From Sulfuritalea sp. (GTDB lineage Bacteria; Pseudomonadota; Gammaproteobacteria; Burkholderiales; Rhodocyclaceae): a DNA stretch of 64,000 nt. Made by a program: the position numbers and the translations under genes. Positions within the stretch are counted from its first letter, which is position 1, and every line of letters starts with the position of its first letter. The stretch is from the NCBI GenBank assembly GCA_023229545.1, contig JALNZB010000006.1, positions 1-64,000 on the forward strand, written 5' to 3'. Shown in pieces: positions 44,291 through 53,002 of this stretch. A model generated the notes under the pieces. It was not told where the DNA came from and did not search any database. It saw only the letters and a program-made list of their open reading frames with translations.

Positions 44291-46981
44291 ATGCATAGCG
44301 AGCAACACTACCTGCACACCCTTTTCGAGCCGGAGTCGATCGCCATCGTCGGCGCCTCCGAAACGCCCAACTCGATCGGCGTCACACTGGTTCGCAACAT
44401 GCTCGACTCGGGCTACAAGGGCAAACTGTTCTTCGTCAATCCGAAACACGATACCGTGTTCGGCCAGCAGAGCTATCCGTCGGTGGACACCATTCCCCAT
44501 CGGATTGATGTCGCCGTCATCTGCACCAGGGCGGAGACCGTGCCCGGAATCGTCGATGCCTGCGGTCGCGCCGGCTGCCGCAATGCCATCGTGATTTCAG
44601 GAGGTTTCGCCGAGGCCGGCCCCCGTGGCGGCGCACTGGAGCGCGCCGCGCTGGAAAATGCCCGTCGCCACGGCATGCGCCTGCTCGGTCCCAACTGCCT
44701 GGGCATCATGCGCCCCGGCAGCCAGCTCAACCTCACCTTTGCCAACGGCAGCGCCAATGCCGGCACCATCGGCCTCATCTCGCAATCCGGCGCCCTGTGC
44801 ACCGCGATTCTCGACTGGGCGCTGCCACACAAGGTCGGCTTCTCGAACGTGGTCTCGATGGGCGCCGAAAGCGACATCGACTTCGGCGAAGTGCTCGACT
44901 ACATGGTCTCCGACCCGCGCACCGAGAACATCTTTCTGTACATCGAGGGTATCAAGAATGCCCGCCGCTTCATGAGCGCACTGCGCGCCGCCGCGCGCTG
45001 CAAGCCGGTGTTGCTGATCAAGGTGGGCAAGCATCCGGCCGGCGAGAAGGCGGCGCTGTCCCACACCGGCGCCCTGGTCGGCGCCGACGACGTGTTCGAC
45101 GCCGCCCTGCGCCGCGCCGGCGTCGTTCGCCTGGCCAACGTCGGCCAGATGTATGCAGCGGCCTCGGCCCTGTTCTCGCACTTTCGACCGCGCGGCAAGC
45201 GCCTGGCGATCATCACCAATGGCGGCGGGCCGGGCGTCATGGCGGCCGATCACGCTGCGGACATCGGCATCCCGCTGGCCCCGCTCGACCCGGCCACCCT
45301 CACCCGTCTCAACGAGTTCCTGCCCGCCACCTGGTCAAAGGCCAATCCCATTGACATTCTGGGCGACGCCGATCCGACACGCTATGGCAATGCGCTCCAG
45401 GCCTGCATCGACGACGACCATATCGACGGCGTACTGACCATCCTGACGCCGCAGGCGATGACCGACCCGACGCAGGCGGCGCGCACCGTGATCGAAATCG
45501 CGCGGCAAAGCGACAAACCGCTGGTGACCTGCTGGATGGGCGAAGAACAGGTGGGCGAGGCGCGCAAATTGTTCAGGGGCGCCGGCATTCCCACTTTCCG
45601 CACACCTGAGCCGGCGGTCGACCTGTTCTCGCAAATTTCCAACTACTACGGCAACAGGCAATTGCTGATGCAGACGCCGCCCGCAGTTTCCGAACAGGCC
45701 CCGCCGCGACTGGAATCGGCGCGCCTGGTCATCGAAACCGCGCTGATGGAAGGCCGCAAGGTACTCAACGAAATGGAATCGAAGGCCATCCTGGCCGCCT
45801 TCAGGATTCCCATCGCGCAAACCATGATCGCCCGCTCCGCTTCCGAGGCGATGGTGCTCGCCGAAGAACTCGGCCTGCCGGTGGTGATGAAGATCGATTC
45901 GCCCCAGATCGTGCACAAGAGCGATTATGGCGGCGTGCGCCTCAACCTGAACAGCCTCGCCGCAGTACGCGATTCCTGGCTGGAAATCATGGCCGAGGTG
46001 AAAAAGAAGCGGCCCGACGCGCACATCAACGGCATCGCCATCGAGCCGATGATCCAGAAACCCAACGGTCGGGAACTGGTGGTCGGCATGACGCGCGACA
46101 ACATCTTCGGCCCCACCATCGTTTTTGGTCCTGGCGGCACCAGCGTCGAAGCCTACAACAGCGACCGCGCCGTCGCCCTGCCGCCACTGAATTCCGTTCT
46201 GGTGGCCGACATGCTGGCCTCGACCCGGACCACCGCCCGACTCGGCGAATTCCGCAACATGCCGCCGGTCAACATGGCCGCGATCGAAGCCGTCCTGCTC
46301 AGCGTTTCCGCCATGATCTGCGAACTGCCGTGGATCAGCGAACTGGACATCAATCCGCTGATCGTTGACGAAAACGGCGTGGTGGCGGTAGACGCGCGCA
46401 TTTCCATCGAGAACACGCCGATCGCCGCAGGTCGCTATGACCACATGGCGATTCACCCCTACCCGTCGCACTTGAAGACCAGCTACCAAGCCAAGGATGG
46501 CGCGCTGGTCACCATCCGCCCGATCAAACCCGAAGACGCCGGGATGGAACAGGAATTCGTCAAGTGCCTGTCGCCCGAAGCCCGTTACATGCGCTTCATG
46601 AACACCATCCGCGAAATTTCTCCGGCGCAACTGATCCGGCTTACGCAAATCGACTACGACCGCGAAATGGCGTTTGTCGCCACACTGGACGAAGACGGCG
46701 CGGAAAGGGAAGTCGGCGTCGCCCGTTACGCCACCAACCCGGATGGCGAATCCTGCGAGTTCGCCATCGTCGTCGCCGACGACTGGCAAGGCAAGGGGCT
46801 GGCGCGCCGTCTCATGGGCATTCTGATCGATACGGCACGCGCCCGCGGCCTCAAGCACATGCATGGCGACTTTCTCGCAGAAAATTCGCGCATGCTGGCC
46901 TTCGTCGCCGGCCTCGGCTTCGTCCTCTCGGTGCATCCGGAAGATCACGGCATCAAGCGCGGCGTGCTGGCGCTCAACTGA
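44291..46981 (+). CDS. Pat-type protein lysine acetyltransferase (ACD-GNAT fusion)
   Basis: 896 residues. NDP-forming acyl-CoA synthetase-like part: CoA-binding IAIVGASETPNSIG, ligase-CoA region IGLISQSGALC and ATP-grasp region (AILAAFRIPIAQTMI, VVMKIDSPQIVHKS). A C-terminal GNAT domain follows (~750-896, ADDWQGKGLARRLMGILI). PatZ/YfiQ-like enzymes acetylate AMP-forming acyl-CoA synthetases such as Acs and PrpE. The catalytic His of a true synthetase is not obvious, consistent with a regulatory rather than ATP-forming role. Follows the cyclase and precedes tag by 3 bases. Confidence 0.93.
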   Translation: MHSEQHYLHTLFEPESIAIVGASETPNSIGVTLVRNMLDSGYKGKLFFVNPKHDTVFGQQSYPSVDTIPHRIDVAVICTRAETVPGIVDACGRAGCRNAIVISGGFAEAGPRGGALERAALENARRHGMRLLGPNCLGIMRPGSQLNLTFANGSANAGTIGLISQSGALCTAILDWALPHKVGFSNVVSMGAESDIDFGEVLDYMVSDPRTENIFLYIEGIKNARRFMSALRAAARCKPVLLIKVGKHPAGEKAALSHTGALVGADDVFDAALRRAGVVRLANVGQMYAAASALFSHFRPRGKRLAIITNGGGPGVMAADHAADIGIPLAPLDPATLTRLNEFLPATWSKANPIDILGDADPTRYGNALQACIDDDHIDGVLTILTPQAMTDPTQAARTVIEIARQSDKPLVTCWMGEEQVGEARKLFRGAGIPTFRTPEPAVDLFSQISNYYGNRQLLMQTPPAVSEQAPPRLESARLVIETALMEGRKVLNEMESKAILAAFRIPIAQTMIARSASEAMVLAEELGLPVVMKIDSPQIVHKSDYGGVRLNLNSLAAVRDSWLEIMAEVKKKRPDAHINGIAIEPMIQKPNGRELVVGMTRDNIFGPTIVFGPGGTSVEAYNSDRAVALPPLNSVLVADMLASTRTTARLGEFRNMPPVNMAAIEAVLLSVSAMICELPWISELDINPLIVDENGVVAVDARISIENTPIAAGRYDHMAIHPYPSHLKTSYQAKDGALVTIRPIKPEDAGMEQEFVKCLSPEARYMRFMNTIREISPAQLIRLTQIDYDREMAFVATLDEDGAEREVGVARYATNPDGESCEFAIVVADDWQGKGLARRLMGILIDTARARGLKHMHGDFLAENSRMLAFVAGLGFVLSVHPEDHGIKRGVLALN

Positions 46982-46984
46982 GAA

Positions 46985-47548
46985 ATGAAGCGTTGCCCGT
47001 GGTGCGGCAGTGACCCGCTCTACGTCGCCTATCACGACACAGAGTGGGGCGTGCCCTGCCATGACGAGCGCACGCTGTTTGAGTTCCTCATCCTAGAAGG
47101 CGCGCAGGCCGGGCTGTCATGGATCACCATTCTGAGAAAGCGCGAGAACTACCGCCGCGCCTTCGACAACTTCGATGCGGCGAAGATCGCTTGCTACGGT
47201 GAGAAGGATGTGGCGCGGCTGCTGGGTGACGCCGGCATTGTCCGTAACCGGCTGAAGATTGCGGCCGGCATCGCCAATGCCCGCGCCACAGTGGAACTTT
47301 ACGAACAGGGTGGCAGCCTGGATCAGTTGCTGTGGCAGTTTGTCGATGGCCGCCCACGCATCAACCACTGGCGCTCAATGGCCGAAGTTCCCGCCATCAC
47401 TCCCGAAGCCGAAGCCTTGTCCAAGGAACTCAAGCGGCGCGGCTTCCGCTTCGTCGGCCCCACGATCATGTACGCCCACATGCAAGCGACAGGCATGGTC
47501 AACGATCACCTCGTCTCCTGTCCGCGTCACGCCGAATTCGGCCATTGA
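46985..47548 (+). CDS. tag: DNA-3-methyladenine glycosylase I
   Basis: 187 residues. Removes 3-methyladenine from DNA. The zinc ligands of Tag occur at exactly the reference positions: Cys4 (MKRC), His17 (YHDTEWG), His175 and Cys179 (NDHLVSC). Catalytic-pocket residues lie in LEGAQAGLSWITIL. ATG three bases after the Pat stop, so probably co-transcribed. Confidence 0.97.
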   Translation: MKRCPWCGSDPLYVAYHDTEWGVPCHDERTLFEFLILEGAQAGLSWITILRKRENYRRAFDNFDAAKIACYGEKDVARLLGDAGIVRNRLKIAAGIANARATVELYEQGGSLDQLLWQFVDGRPRINHWRSMAEVPAITPEAEALSKELKRRGFRFVGPTIMYAHMQATGMVNDHLVSCPRHAEFGH

Positions 47549-47573
47549 GGCCACTGACATGGTCTGCGATAAT
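47545..47573 (+). promoter_or_regulatory. Promoter of the coiled-coil membrane protein gene
   Basis: TTGAGG (47545-47550), 17-base spacer, GATAAT (47568-47573). Confidence 0.65.
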
Positions 47574-47633
47574 CGTGGTTCGTTTTCGCGGAATGGCTGA
47601 TTCAGCCTTGGTCGGATGAAAGGGAAACCCCCA

Positions 47634-48335
47634 ATGTGGGACGAAGTTCCGAATCAGGAAGAAGCGGTACATCAGCCTGGAATACTGGCAAAGACGGCTC
47701 TGCGCGCTACCAGCGCCGGCTTGGGTGTGATCGATGCCATTCTGAGTGCCCTGCAACGACTGCGAAGTCGTATCGCCCCCCCCGTCGCCGACGAAGAGGA
47801 ATCCTTTAAAAAGGGGAAACGAAGCCACCCTGGCGCCGACGAGCCGCCAGCAATTGCGGAATCATTGCCGCTCCGCCAGAGCCTGTTGCATCGCTTCCTG
47901 GTCGTGGTGATGTGCGTGCTGATCGGTGGCGTGGTCGGCATGCTGGTTTCCTACAGCGGATTTTCAAAACAGATCACATCGCAGGAGAAGCGCATCGACC
48001 GCATGCAGGATGAAATCATGCAGTATCGACAGGATGCGGCGCGCGACCTCCGCGATAAGTACAAGCTGCAGAAGGAGATTGCCGGCTACCGGAATTCCCT
48101 GAAAGAGATCAGCCAAGAAGCCGAGGATCTCAATCGCCAGATCGCCGAACTGAACACCCGGTTATCCGCCACGCGACAAGCCGGGCGGCCAGCGGCGCGG
48201 AGCACGTCATCGTCATCGCCAAGGCCGATGCCCACCCAACCCAGCCCTCCGCCGAAGACCGGAACCTGCGTCACCAGCGGCGCCAATGCAACTGCCGATT
48301 TGCTTGATTGCATCGGCAAGTTCAACAGCCCGTAA
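47634..48335 (+). CDS. Membrane-anchored coiled-coil protein, unknown
   Basis: 233 residues. Cytoplasmic N-terminal part, one transmembrane helix (FLVVVMCVLIGGVVGMLVSY, ~100-120), a coiled coil (ITSQEKRIDRMQDEIMQYRQ onwards, ~125-190) and a Ser/Pro-rich tail ending with a Cys pair (TCVTSG...DLLDCIG). I do not recognise the family. The ATG at 47634, with AAAGGGAA upstream, is preferred to 47616. Its function is unknown; the architecture suits a periplasmic spacer or scaffold. Confidence 0.8.
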   Translation: MWDEVPNQEEAVHQPGILAKTALRATSAGLGVIDAILSALQRLRSRIAPPVADEEESFKKGKRSHPGADEPPAIAESLPLRQSLLHRFLVVVMCVLIGGVVGMLVSYSGFSKQITSQEKRIDRMQDEIMQYRQDAARDLRDKYKLQKEIAGYRNSLKEISQEAEDLNRQIAELNTRLSATRQAGRPAARSTSSSSPRPMPTQPSPPPKTGTCVTSGANATADLLDCIGKFNSP

Positions 48336-48376
48336 ACCGTCGAGGCCCGCGCCACGTCCTGAAAAGGAGAGTACTC

Positions 48377-49195
48377 ATGATTCATCATATGGTCCGTTGC
48401 CTGATTGCGCTCGCCTTGAGCGCCCTCGCCGTCACCGCATCCGCCGGCGACAGAATTGAAGTGCTATGGCTGGGTCAGTCCGCGACCCGCATCACCTCGC
48501 TGGAGGGCAAGGTGATTTTGATTGATCCCTATCTGACCAAGAACCCCAAAACGCCCGCCAAGTGGAAAAACCTGGACGAGTTGGGCAAAGTCGACCTGAT
48601 CCTGATCACTCACGCGCACGGCGACCATCTCGGCGATGCCCCCGAGATCGCCAGGAAGCTCAAGGTACCGATGGTTGCGCCTCCCGGACTCAGTCAGTCG
48701 CTGCAAGCTCTCGGCATATTGTCGCCCGAGCTGATGCCGCGAATGAACAAGGGCGGCACCATCATGCCGCTCGGGGACAAGATCAGGATCACCATGGTTC
48801 GCGCCGAGCACAGCTCCGAACTCGTCTGGAAGAATCCCGCCTCGGGCAAGGACGAAGTTCACGTCGGCGGCGAGCCCGTGGGATTCATCATCGAGCTGGA
48901 AAACGGCTTCAGGATTTATCACATGGGCGATACCGGCCTGTTCGGCGACATGAAACTCATCGGCGAGCACTATCGTCCCGACCTGATCCTGATTCCGATC
49001 GGCGGACACTTCGTCATGAACCCCGCGGATGCCGCCTATGCCACGTCCAATTGGCTCAAGCCCAGGCACGCGATTCCGATCCACTATGGTACCAACCCGG
49101 CGCTGAAGGGAACACCAACGGAGTATGTGAGTGCCCTTGGCAAAACCAGCGTGAAGGTGCATGCGCTGCAGCCGGGGGACGCCATCAACTTCTGA
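48377..49195 (+). CDS. Exported metallo-beta-lactamase-fold hydrolase (UPF0173-like)
   Basis: 272 residues with a signal peptide (CLIALALSALAVTASAG). MBL-fold metal motif LILITHAHGDHLGD, further His in RAEHSS, Asp in YHMGDTG and His in IPIHYGT. The cytosolic UPF0173 family is close; the signal peptide places this one in the periplasm. The substrate is unknown. ATG at 48377 with AAGGAGAG upstream. Confidence 0.87.
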   Translation: MIHHMVRCLIALALSALAVTASAGDRIEVLWLGQSATRITSLEGKVILIDPYLTKNPKTPAKWKNLDELGKVDLILITHAHGDHLGDAPEIARKLKVPMVAPPGLSQSLQALGILSPELMPRMNKGGTIMPLGDKIRITMVRAEHSSELVWKNPASGKDEVHVGGEPVGFIIELENGFRIYHMGDTGLFGDMKLIGEHYRPDLILIPIGGHFVMNPADAAYATSNWLKPRHAIPIHYGTNPALKGTPTEYVSALGKTSVKVHALQPGDAINF

Positions 49196-49264
49196 CGACG
49201 AATTTCGGGCGGTCATCACTCGGCGCAAAGCCGCGCTGACGCAGCAATCGTCAGCCCCGGCCAA

Positions 49265-50665
49265 CTACATCCGCCACTCCACGTAGGAATAGATGTAATT
49301 CGATCCGCCGTTCACGTTCCCGAGCAGGCGCGAGGAACCAAAAATGCCCGAGCGGTGCGACACGCCGAGGCCGACATAGGTTTCACGCATGGACCGTGCG
49401 CCGATCAGATCGCCAAGGCTGATGTCGATGCTCGGATCGAGATAGTTGAGCAGCCGCGAGCTGCTGCGGTCGCGCGCCAGTTGGTCGCGCATTTCAACGT
49501 AGGGAACGCGCTGCGCATACGAGATGCCGACGCCGAAGCCGAGCCGGGTGCGCACGCGTTCGCTCCACGGAAACCCGTAGTAGTAAGCCTTCATGTAGGC
49601 GTTGGCCTGCCAGGAATCCTCCTGCAAGCCACGCTCGCTATGACGCAGGAGACCGACGTAGCCGACGAAATCGAGCGGCCAGCCGTTCAGGCGTTCGATG
49701 AAGGGGCGACCCAGTTCAATCGAGGTGACGCGCGTCTGATCTACGGTATTGGTCGAAAAACATTTGAGCAACATCACGTGGGCAACATTGCAATCGGACG
49801 ACTTGCCATGCAGCACCTTGACGATCAACGGCCGGCCTTCGGGCCAGGCGTCATGCTCGGGAGAAAAATCGTAAGCCAGGCCGAGATGCCCAGCCAGTTG
49901 GGTGCGGTTCTCGACGATGGGACTGGCGCGCACGCCCGACGCCCAGCGCGTGGCGGATATCCCGCCAAGCAGCCGCCAGCGCTCGGAAAGACGGTAGGAC
50001 GCGGACAAGCCAAGCTCGGCGTTGACGCCACCGCCCGGCTCATAGGCAGGGCGCGTCGCCGTGGCTTCGGACGGACGCACGCCGTAGTAATAATTGTTCA
50101 GCTTGGCATCGCGCGCCGCAAAGGTGATCTGGGGTTGCAACTGCAACTTGCCGACTTTCCAGTCGTAGCGGTAGCCGACCCGAACTTCACTCCCCTTCGA
50201 TTCGCTCCCGGCATCGTGCAGCACTTCGCCGAACAGCGTGCCCCACGGCCTGCGCTGCTGATAGCCGAGTCCCAGATCGGCGCCAGTGGCGCGATTGCCC
50301 ATGCCGGCCAGATTCGCCGGGATGCGGTCGTAAGGGAAGCCCTCGAAGCGATAAGCGGCAAACACGTCGAAGCGCGAGTCGGGCGTTTCATTCAGTTTCA
50401 GGCCGACCCGATAGGTCTCGATGAACAGGCGTTTGCTCTCATACACATAAATCGGAACAAAGTCGTGACGCGTTCCGCCGTCGCGATAGGGCGAATTCTC
50501 GAAGCGCATGGCAAGGCCCAATCCGGCCCCGCCCGTTGCCACGGGCACGGTTGCCGCGACGATGGGGATGGCGGCTTCCGCCGCCATCCCTGCCCCCGAC
50601 AACAGGGACAGGCAAAGCGCAACAGCCGCCGTTGCCTGCAACGTATATCGGGAACCGGAAATCAT
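49265..50665 (-). CDS. MipA/OmpV family outer-membrane protein
   Basis: 466 residues. Signal peptide (TAAVALCLSLLSGAGMAAEA), then an antiparallel beta-barrel with alternating strands ending in aromatic/polar residues (YIYSYVEWRM C-terminus, with a terminal Met after Trp-Arg). The conserved region KLNNYYYGVRPSEA is typical of MipA. Longer than the usual 250 residues because of a second barrel-like half (from ~residue 290). Roles of this family range from murein-enzyme scaffolding to antibiotic/metal uptake. Downstream of the RcnB-like gene, 12-base gap, so probably in the same operon under the TGTGCG dyad. Confidence 0.82.
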   Translation of the reverse strand: MISGSRYTLQATAAVALCLSLLSGAGMAAEAAIPIVAATVPVATGGAGLGLAMRFENSPYRDGGTRHDFVPIYVYESKRLFIETYRVGLKLNETPDSRFDVFAAYRFEGFPYDRIPANLAGMGNRATGADLGLGYQQRRPWGTLFGEVLHDAGSESKGSEVRVGYRYDWKVGKLQLQPQITFAARDAKLNNYYYGVRPSEATATRPAYEPGGGVNAELGLSASYRLSERWRLLGGISATRWASGVRASPIVENRTQLAGHLGLAYDFSPEHDAWPEGRPLIVKVLHGKSSDCNVAHVMLLKCFSTNTVDQTRVTSIELGRPFIERLNGWPLDFVGYVGLLRHSERGLQEDSWQANAYMKAYYYGFPWSERVRTRLGFGVGISYAQRVPYVEMRDQLARDRSSSRLLNYLDPSIDISLGDLIGARSMRETYVGLGVSHRSGIFGSSRLLGNVNGGSNYIYSYVEWRM

Positions 50666-50677
50666 TGCTTCATTCCC

Positions 50678-51223
50678 TTACATCCCGCCGAGATCCTGAA
50701 TCGCATCGACGACCATTCCCGTCCCGATCGCGAGCAGCAGTATGTCGCCGGCAACGCGCACATAGCGATGGCCGACCGGCGGCGGGCCGATTTGGACCAC
50801 CAGCGGCGCCGGCACGGTGTAATAGACCACATCGCGCGGCAACTGATAGCCGACCCGCCATTTTCTTTCCTGACCCGGCGGCATGCAGCCATTGTTTTTC
50901 TTCGCCAGGCCCGGCGGGCAACGGCGCTTGCCACGGTAATGCTCGGCGTAGTATTCACGCACCATCACGTGCTGTTGGTCCTGAAAGTGGCGACGGTCCC
51001 CGTCGGCGCGGCGCTCCTTGCCGGAGTCTGATTTCCGGTCATCATTTTTTCGATCACTCTTGCGCTCATCCTTGCGATCATCGCGCTGATCGCCGCGATC
51101 ATTTTTGCCGCCTTTGTCGGAGCCGGCCCAGGAAGGCTTGTCGGCCATCGCCGGACCCACCGCCAGGATTCCGGCAAGAAAAAGCGCCAAAGCACATTTT
51201 GTTTTCAGGGCAACGAGTTTCAT
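50678..51223 (-). CDS. RcnB-like periplasmic protein
   Basis: 181 residues. Signal peptide (KCALALFLAGILAVGPAMA); a strongly charged Lys/Arg/Asp region (DRGDQRDDRKDERKSDRKND); then the RcnB domain (VREYYAEHYRGKRRCPPGLA, GYQLPRDVVYYTVPAPLVVQ). E. coli RcnB adjusts periplasmic Ni/Co; many homologues are of unknown specificity. First gene of the RcnB-MipA unit, 77 bases downstream of a TGTGCG dyad. Confidence 0.82.
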   Translation of the reverse strand: MKLVALKTKCALALFLAGILAVGPAMADKPSWAGSDKGGKNDRGDQRDDRKDERKSDRKNDDRKSDSGKERRADGDRRHFQDQQHVMVREYYAEHYRGKRRCPPGLAKKNNGCMPPGQERKWRVGYQLPRDVVYYTVPAPLVVQIGPPPVGHRYVRVAGDILLLAIGTGMVVDAIQDLGGM

Positions 51224-51300
51224 GTGGGTTCTCCAGAGTAAGAATGTACGGATCGGCAAACCATCCAAATTCAAGAATATCCCGCACCACGAAACCCGTA

Positions 51301-51316
51301 TGTGCGATACCGCACA
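51301..51316. promoter_or_regulatory. TGTGCG-ATAC-CGCACA operator (rcnB-like/mipA)
   Basis: Perfect 16-bp dyad. On the minus strand the -10-like TATTCT begins 21 bases after it, and the RcnB-like ATG lies 85 bases from its centre. Confidence 0.8.
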
Positions 51317-51353
51317 AAGGAGGCTCCGTTGCGTACGCCGGCTGGCGGCGAGA

Positions 51354-52340
51354 CTATCTGTTCCCGCCCATGCGTTGCAGAATGAGTCTATGTGTATCGC
51401 GTACCGCCGTCCGGAACGGACTGCCTTCGTGCGGGACGGCCCGTTCGATAAGTTTCAGCGCCTCGTCGTTGCGCCCCTGGTCCGACAGTGTCTGGGCCAG
51501 ATTGTTCATCACGGCCACGGAATCCGGATGACGGGCGAAAGCCCGGCGCAGGATCGATTCCGCGTCCTGTAGCTTTCCCTGCGCGTAGTACCGGTTCGCC
51601 AGGCCAATGCTCGCGGAAACACTGTCGGGCCAGCGTTCGAGAAATGCCGAATACGCCGATAGCGTGTCGCCAGGCTCGGCGACGCGTTCCATGGCAGAGA
51701 TCGCGCTCAGATAGGCGGACTCGCCGGCTGTCGCGGGGATGCGACCGGACGCCATGGTCACCATCGCCCAGTAATTGCTCTTCTTCCAGGTGTATTCAAA
51801 GACGGTGAAAGGGATGTCCAGCCGCCGGGTTTCCCCTGAACGCAGGTACAACTCGCCCGCAGGGTAATCGAAGCCGACCACGACGGCATAGTGCCAGTTG
51901 GTGATCAGCCCGATGCCGGTATCCTGCAGAACGATCACCGGGTTGCCTGCCGCCACCTCCCGCAGCAGATCATCGAAGCGCGGCGCTATCTGGTAGGAGA
52001 CCTTGCCATGGCGGCGCGGCGCGGCCAGCATTTCAACTTGCAAACTCCCCTCGCGCCCCGGTATGTAAACGCGTTCGACGAGTTCTTCCGGTGTGACCTG
52101 TGCGCCTGCATGAACCAGCGTCGTCGCCAGCGCGGCGGGGCCGCACTGATACTCCCGCTGCGCAAAGAATGGCACCTCGCGCAGTTCAACCCGGTCGGCG
52201 ACGCCCTGCGGCCAGGCATCGCGCAATCCCATGGTTTGCGGCACCAGCGACGCGCAACCGCTCAGGCCGGCCAGCAGCAAGAGCAAAAAGGCGCCCGCAG
52301 TAAGGCGGGCGCCTGCGAACCTGACCTGGAAGTCGGGCAT
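51354..52340 (-). CDS. PA2778-like lipoprotein: C39 peptidase domain plus TPRs
   Basis: 328 residues. Lipoprotein signal (LLLLLAGLSGC), papain-like C39 domain with catalytic Cys in EYQCGPAALATTL, His in NWHYAVVVGFD and a downstream Asp/Asn, then TPR units (~220-320, SIGLANRYYAQGKLQDAESI; AVMNNLAQTLSDQGRNDEAL). The family co-occurs with the PA2779-type gene that directly precedes it here. The substrate is unknown. Confidence 0.85.
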   Translation of the reverse strand: MPDFQVRFAGARLTAGAFLLLLLAGLSGCASLVPQTMGLRDAWPQGVADRVELREVPFFAQREYQCGPAALATTLVHAGAQVTPEELVERVYIPGREGSLQVEMLAAPRRHGKVSYQIAPRFDDLLREVAAGNPVIVLQDTGIGLITNWHYAVVVGFDYPAGELYLRSGETRRLDIPFTVFEYTWKKSNYWAMVTMASGRIPATAGESAYLSAISAMERVAEPGDTLSAYSAFLERWPDSVSASIGLANRYYAQGKLQDAESILRRAFARHPDSVAVMNNLAQTLSDQGRNDEALKLIERAVPHEGSPFRTAVRDTHRLILQRMGGNR

Positions 52341-52375
52341 CAGTGACCTTCTGGGTCAAAGCGGGCTTCGGCTGT

Positions 52376-52729
52376 CTAGCGACGGAAGGCAAAATACCAG
52401 ATGAAGAATACGACCAGTATCAGCGCCACCAGGCCATCGCCACCGGCGGGAACCGCATTGATTTGCCCGGCAAGCGAGCCGACTTCCTCATCGGTCATCG
52501 CCGCGACGCGATCAAGAGCGGTCTGCGTATCCAGACCCAGGGCCTGAAATTCGTTCACGGTCTGCGAACGGCTCAGGTAGTTCGATACCAGGTTGCGATC
52601 AGCCTGAACGGTTGCGGCGGCATTGACCTGGTCTGTCCCGATCATGCTGGCCTGTCCGGTCTGGAAGGGCAGGGTTATAAGTGCAACGGCGAGAAAACGG
52701 CAAAGCAGTTTCTTGAATGTGGAATTCAT
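52376..52729 (-). CDS. PA2779-like small secreted/membrane protein
   Basis: 117 residues. Signal peptide (LLCRFLAVALITLPFQTGQA), a helical middle (VSNYLSRSQTVNEFQALGLD, RVAAMTDEEVGSLAGQIN) and a C-terminal hydrophobic anchor with basic end (VALILVVFFIWYFAFRR). Partner of the PA2778-like peptidase gene 35 bases downstream, hence a possible substrate or adaptor (inference). ATG at 52729 after AGGAG. A TGTGCG dyad lies 95 bases upstream. Confidence 0.85.
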   Translation of the reverse strand: MNSTFKKLLCRFLAVALITLPFQTGQASMIGTDQVNAAATVQADRNLVSNYLSRSQTVNEFQALGLDTQTALDRVAAMTDEEVGSLAGQINAVPAGGDGLVALILVVFFIWYFAFRR

Positions 52730-52823
52730 GTCTATCTCCTATGGTGAGTCGGATCGGGATCGCCCCCACGCGGAAACTTGTGAGAACTTGACGTCGACTC
52801 TGAGCCGGCACCCGATCCGGGTC

Positions 52824-52839
52824 TGTGCGCTGTCGCACA
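52824..52839. promoter_or_regulatory. TGTGCG-CTGT-CGCACA operator (PA2779/PA2778-like operon)
   Basis: Perfect dyad. A weak -10-like CAGAGT begins 21 bases downstream on the minus strand, and the start codon is 102 bases from the centre. Confidence 0.8.
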
Positions 52840-52891
52840 AAGCGCCGGGCCTATCCCCATGAAAACATTATCGGCCTCTTGCCTCAACAAT

Positions 52892-52913
52892 CGCCGTGTC
52901 ATCAGCGCCGACT
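52892..52913 (+). repeat. Dispersed 22-bp intergenic repeat, copy 4
   Basis: CGCCGTGTCATC then AGCGCCGACT, in the 272-base gap between the PA2779-like gene and TpsA1. The rest of this gap holds only the operator at 52824. Confidence 0.6.
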
Positions 52914-53002
52914 ATTATTCCAAATCGTGGAATGACCGAGGAGTCCGTGACGTTAAAGGCGGAGACATCGTTTCCAGTCCCCGGTTGATTCAACTCTCGC
53001 CC

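Noticed and set aside
45335..47062. 575-codon minus-strand frame
   Set aside because: Antisense to the Pat gene and tag, both strongly supported.
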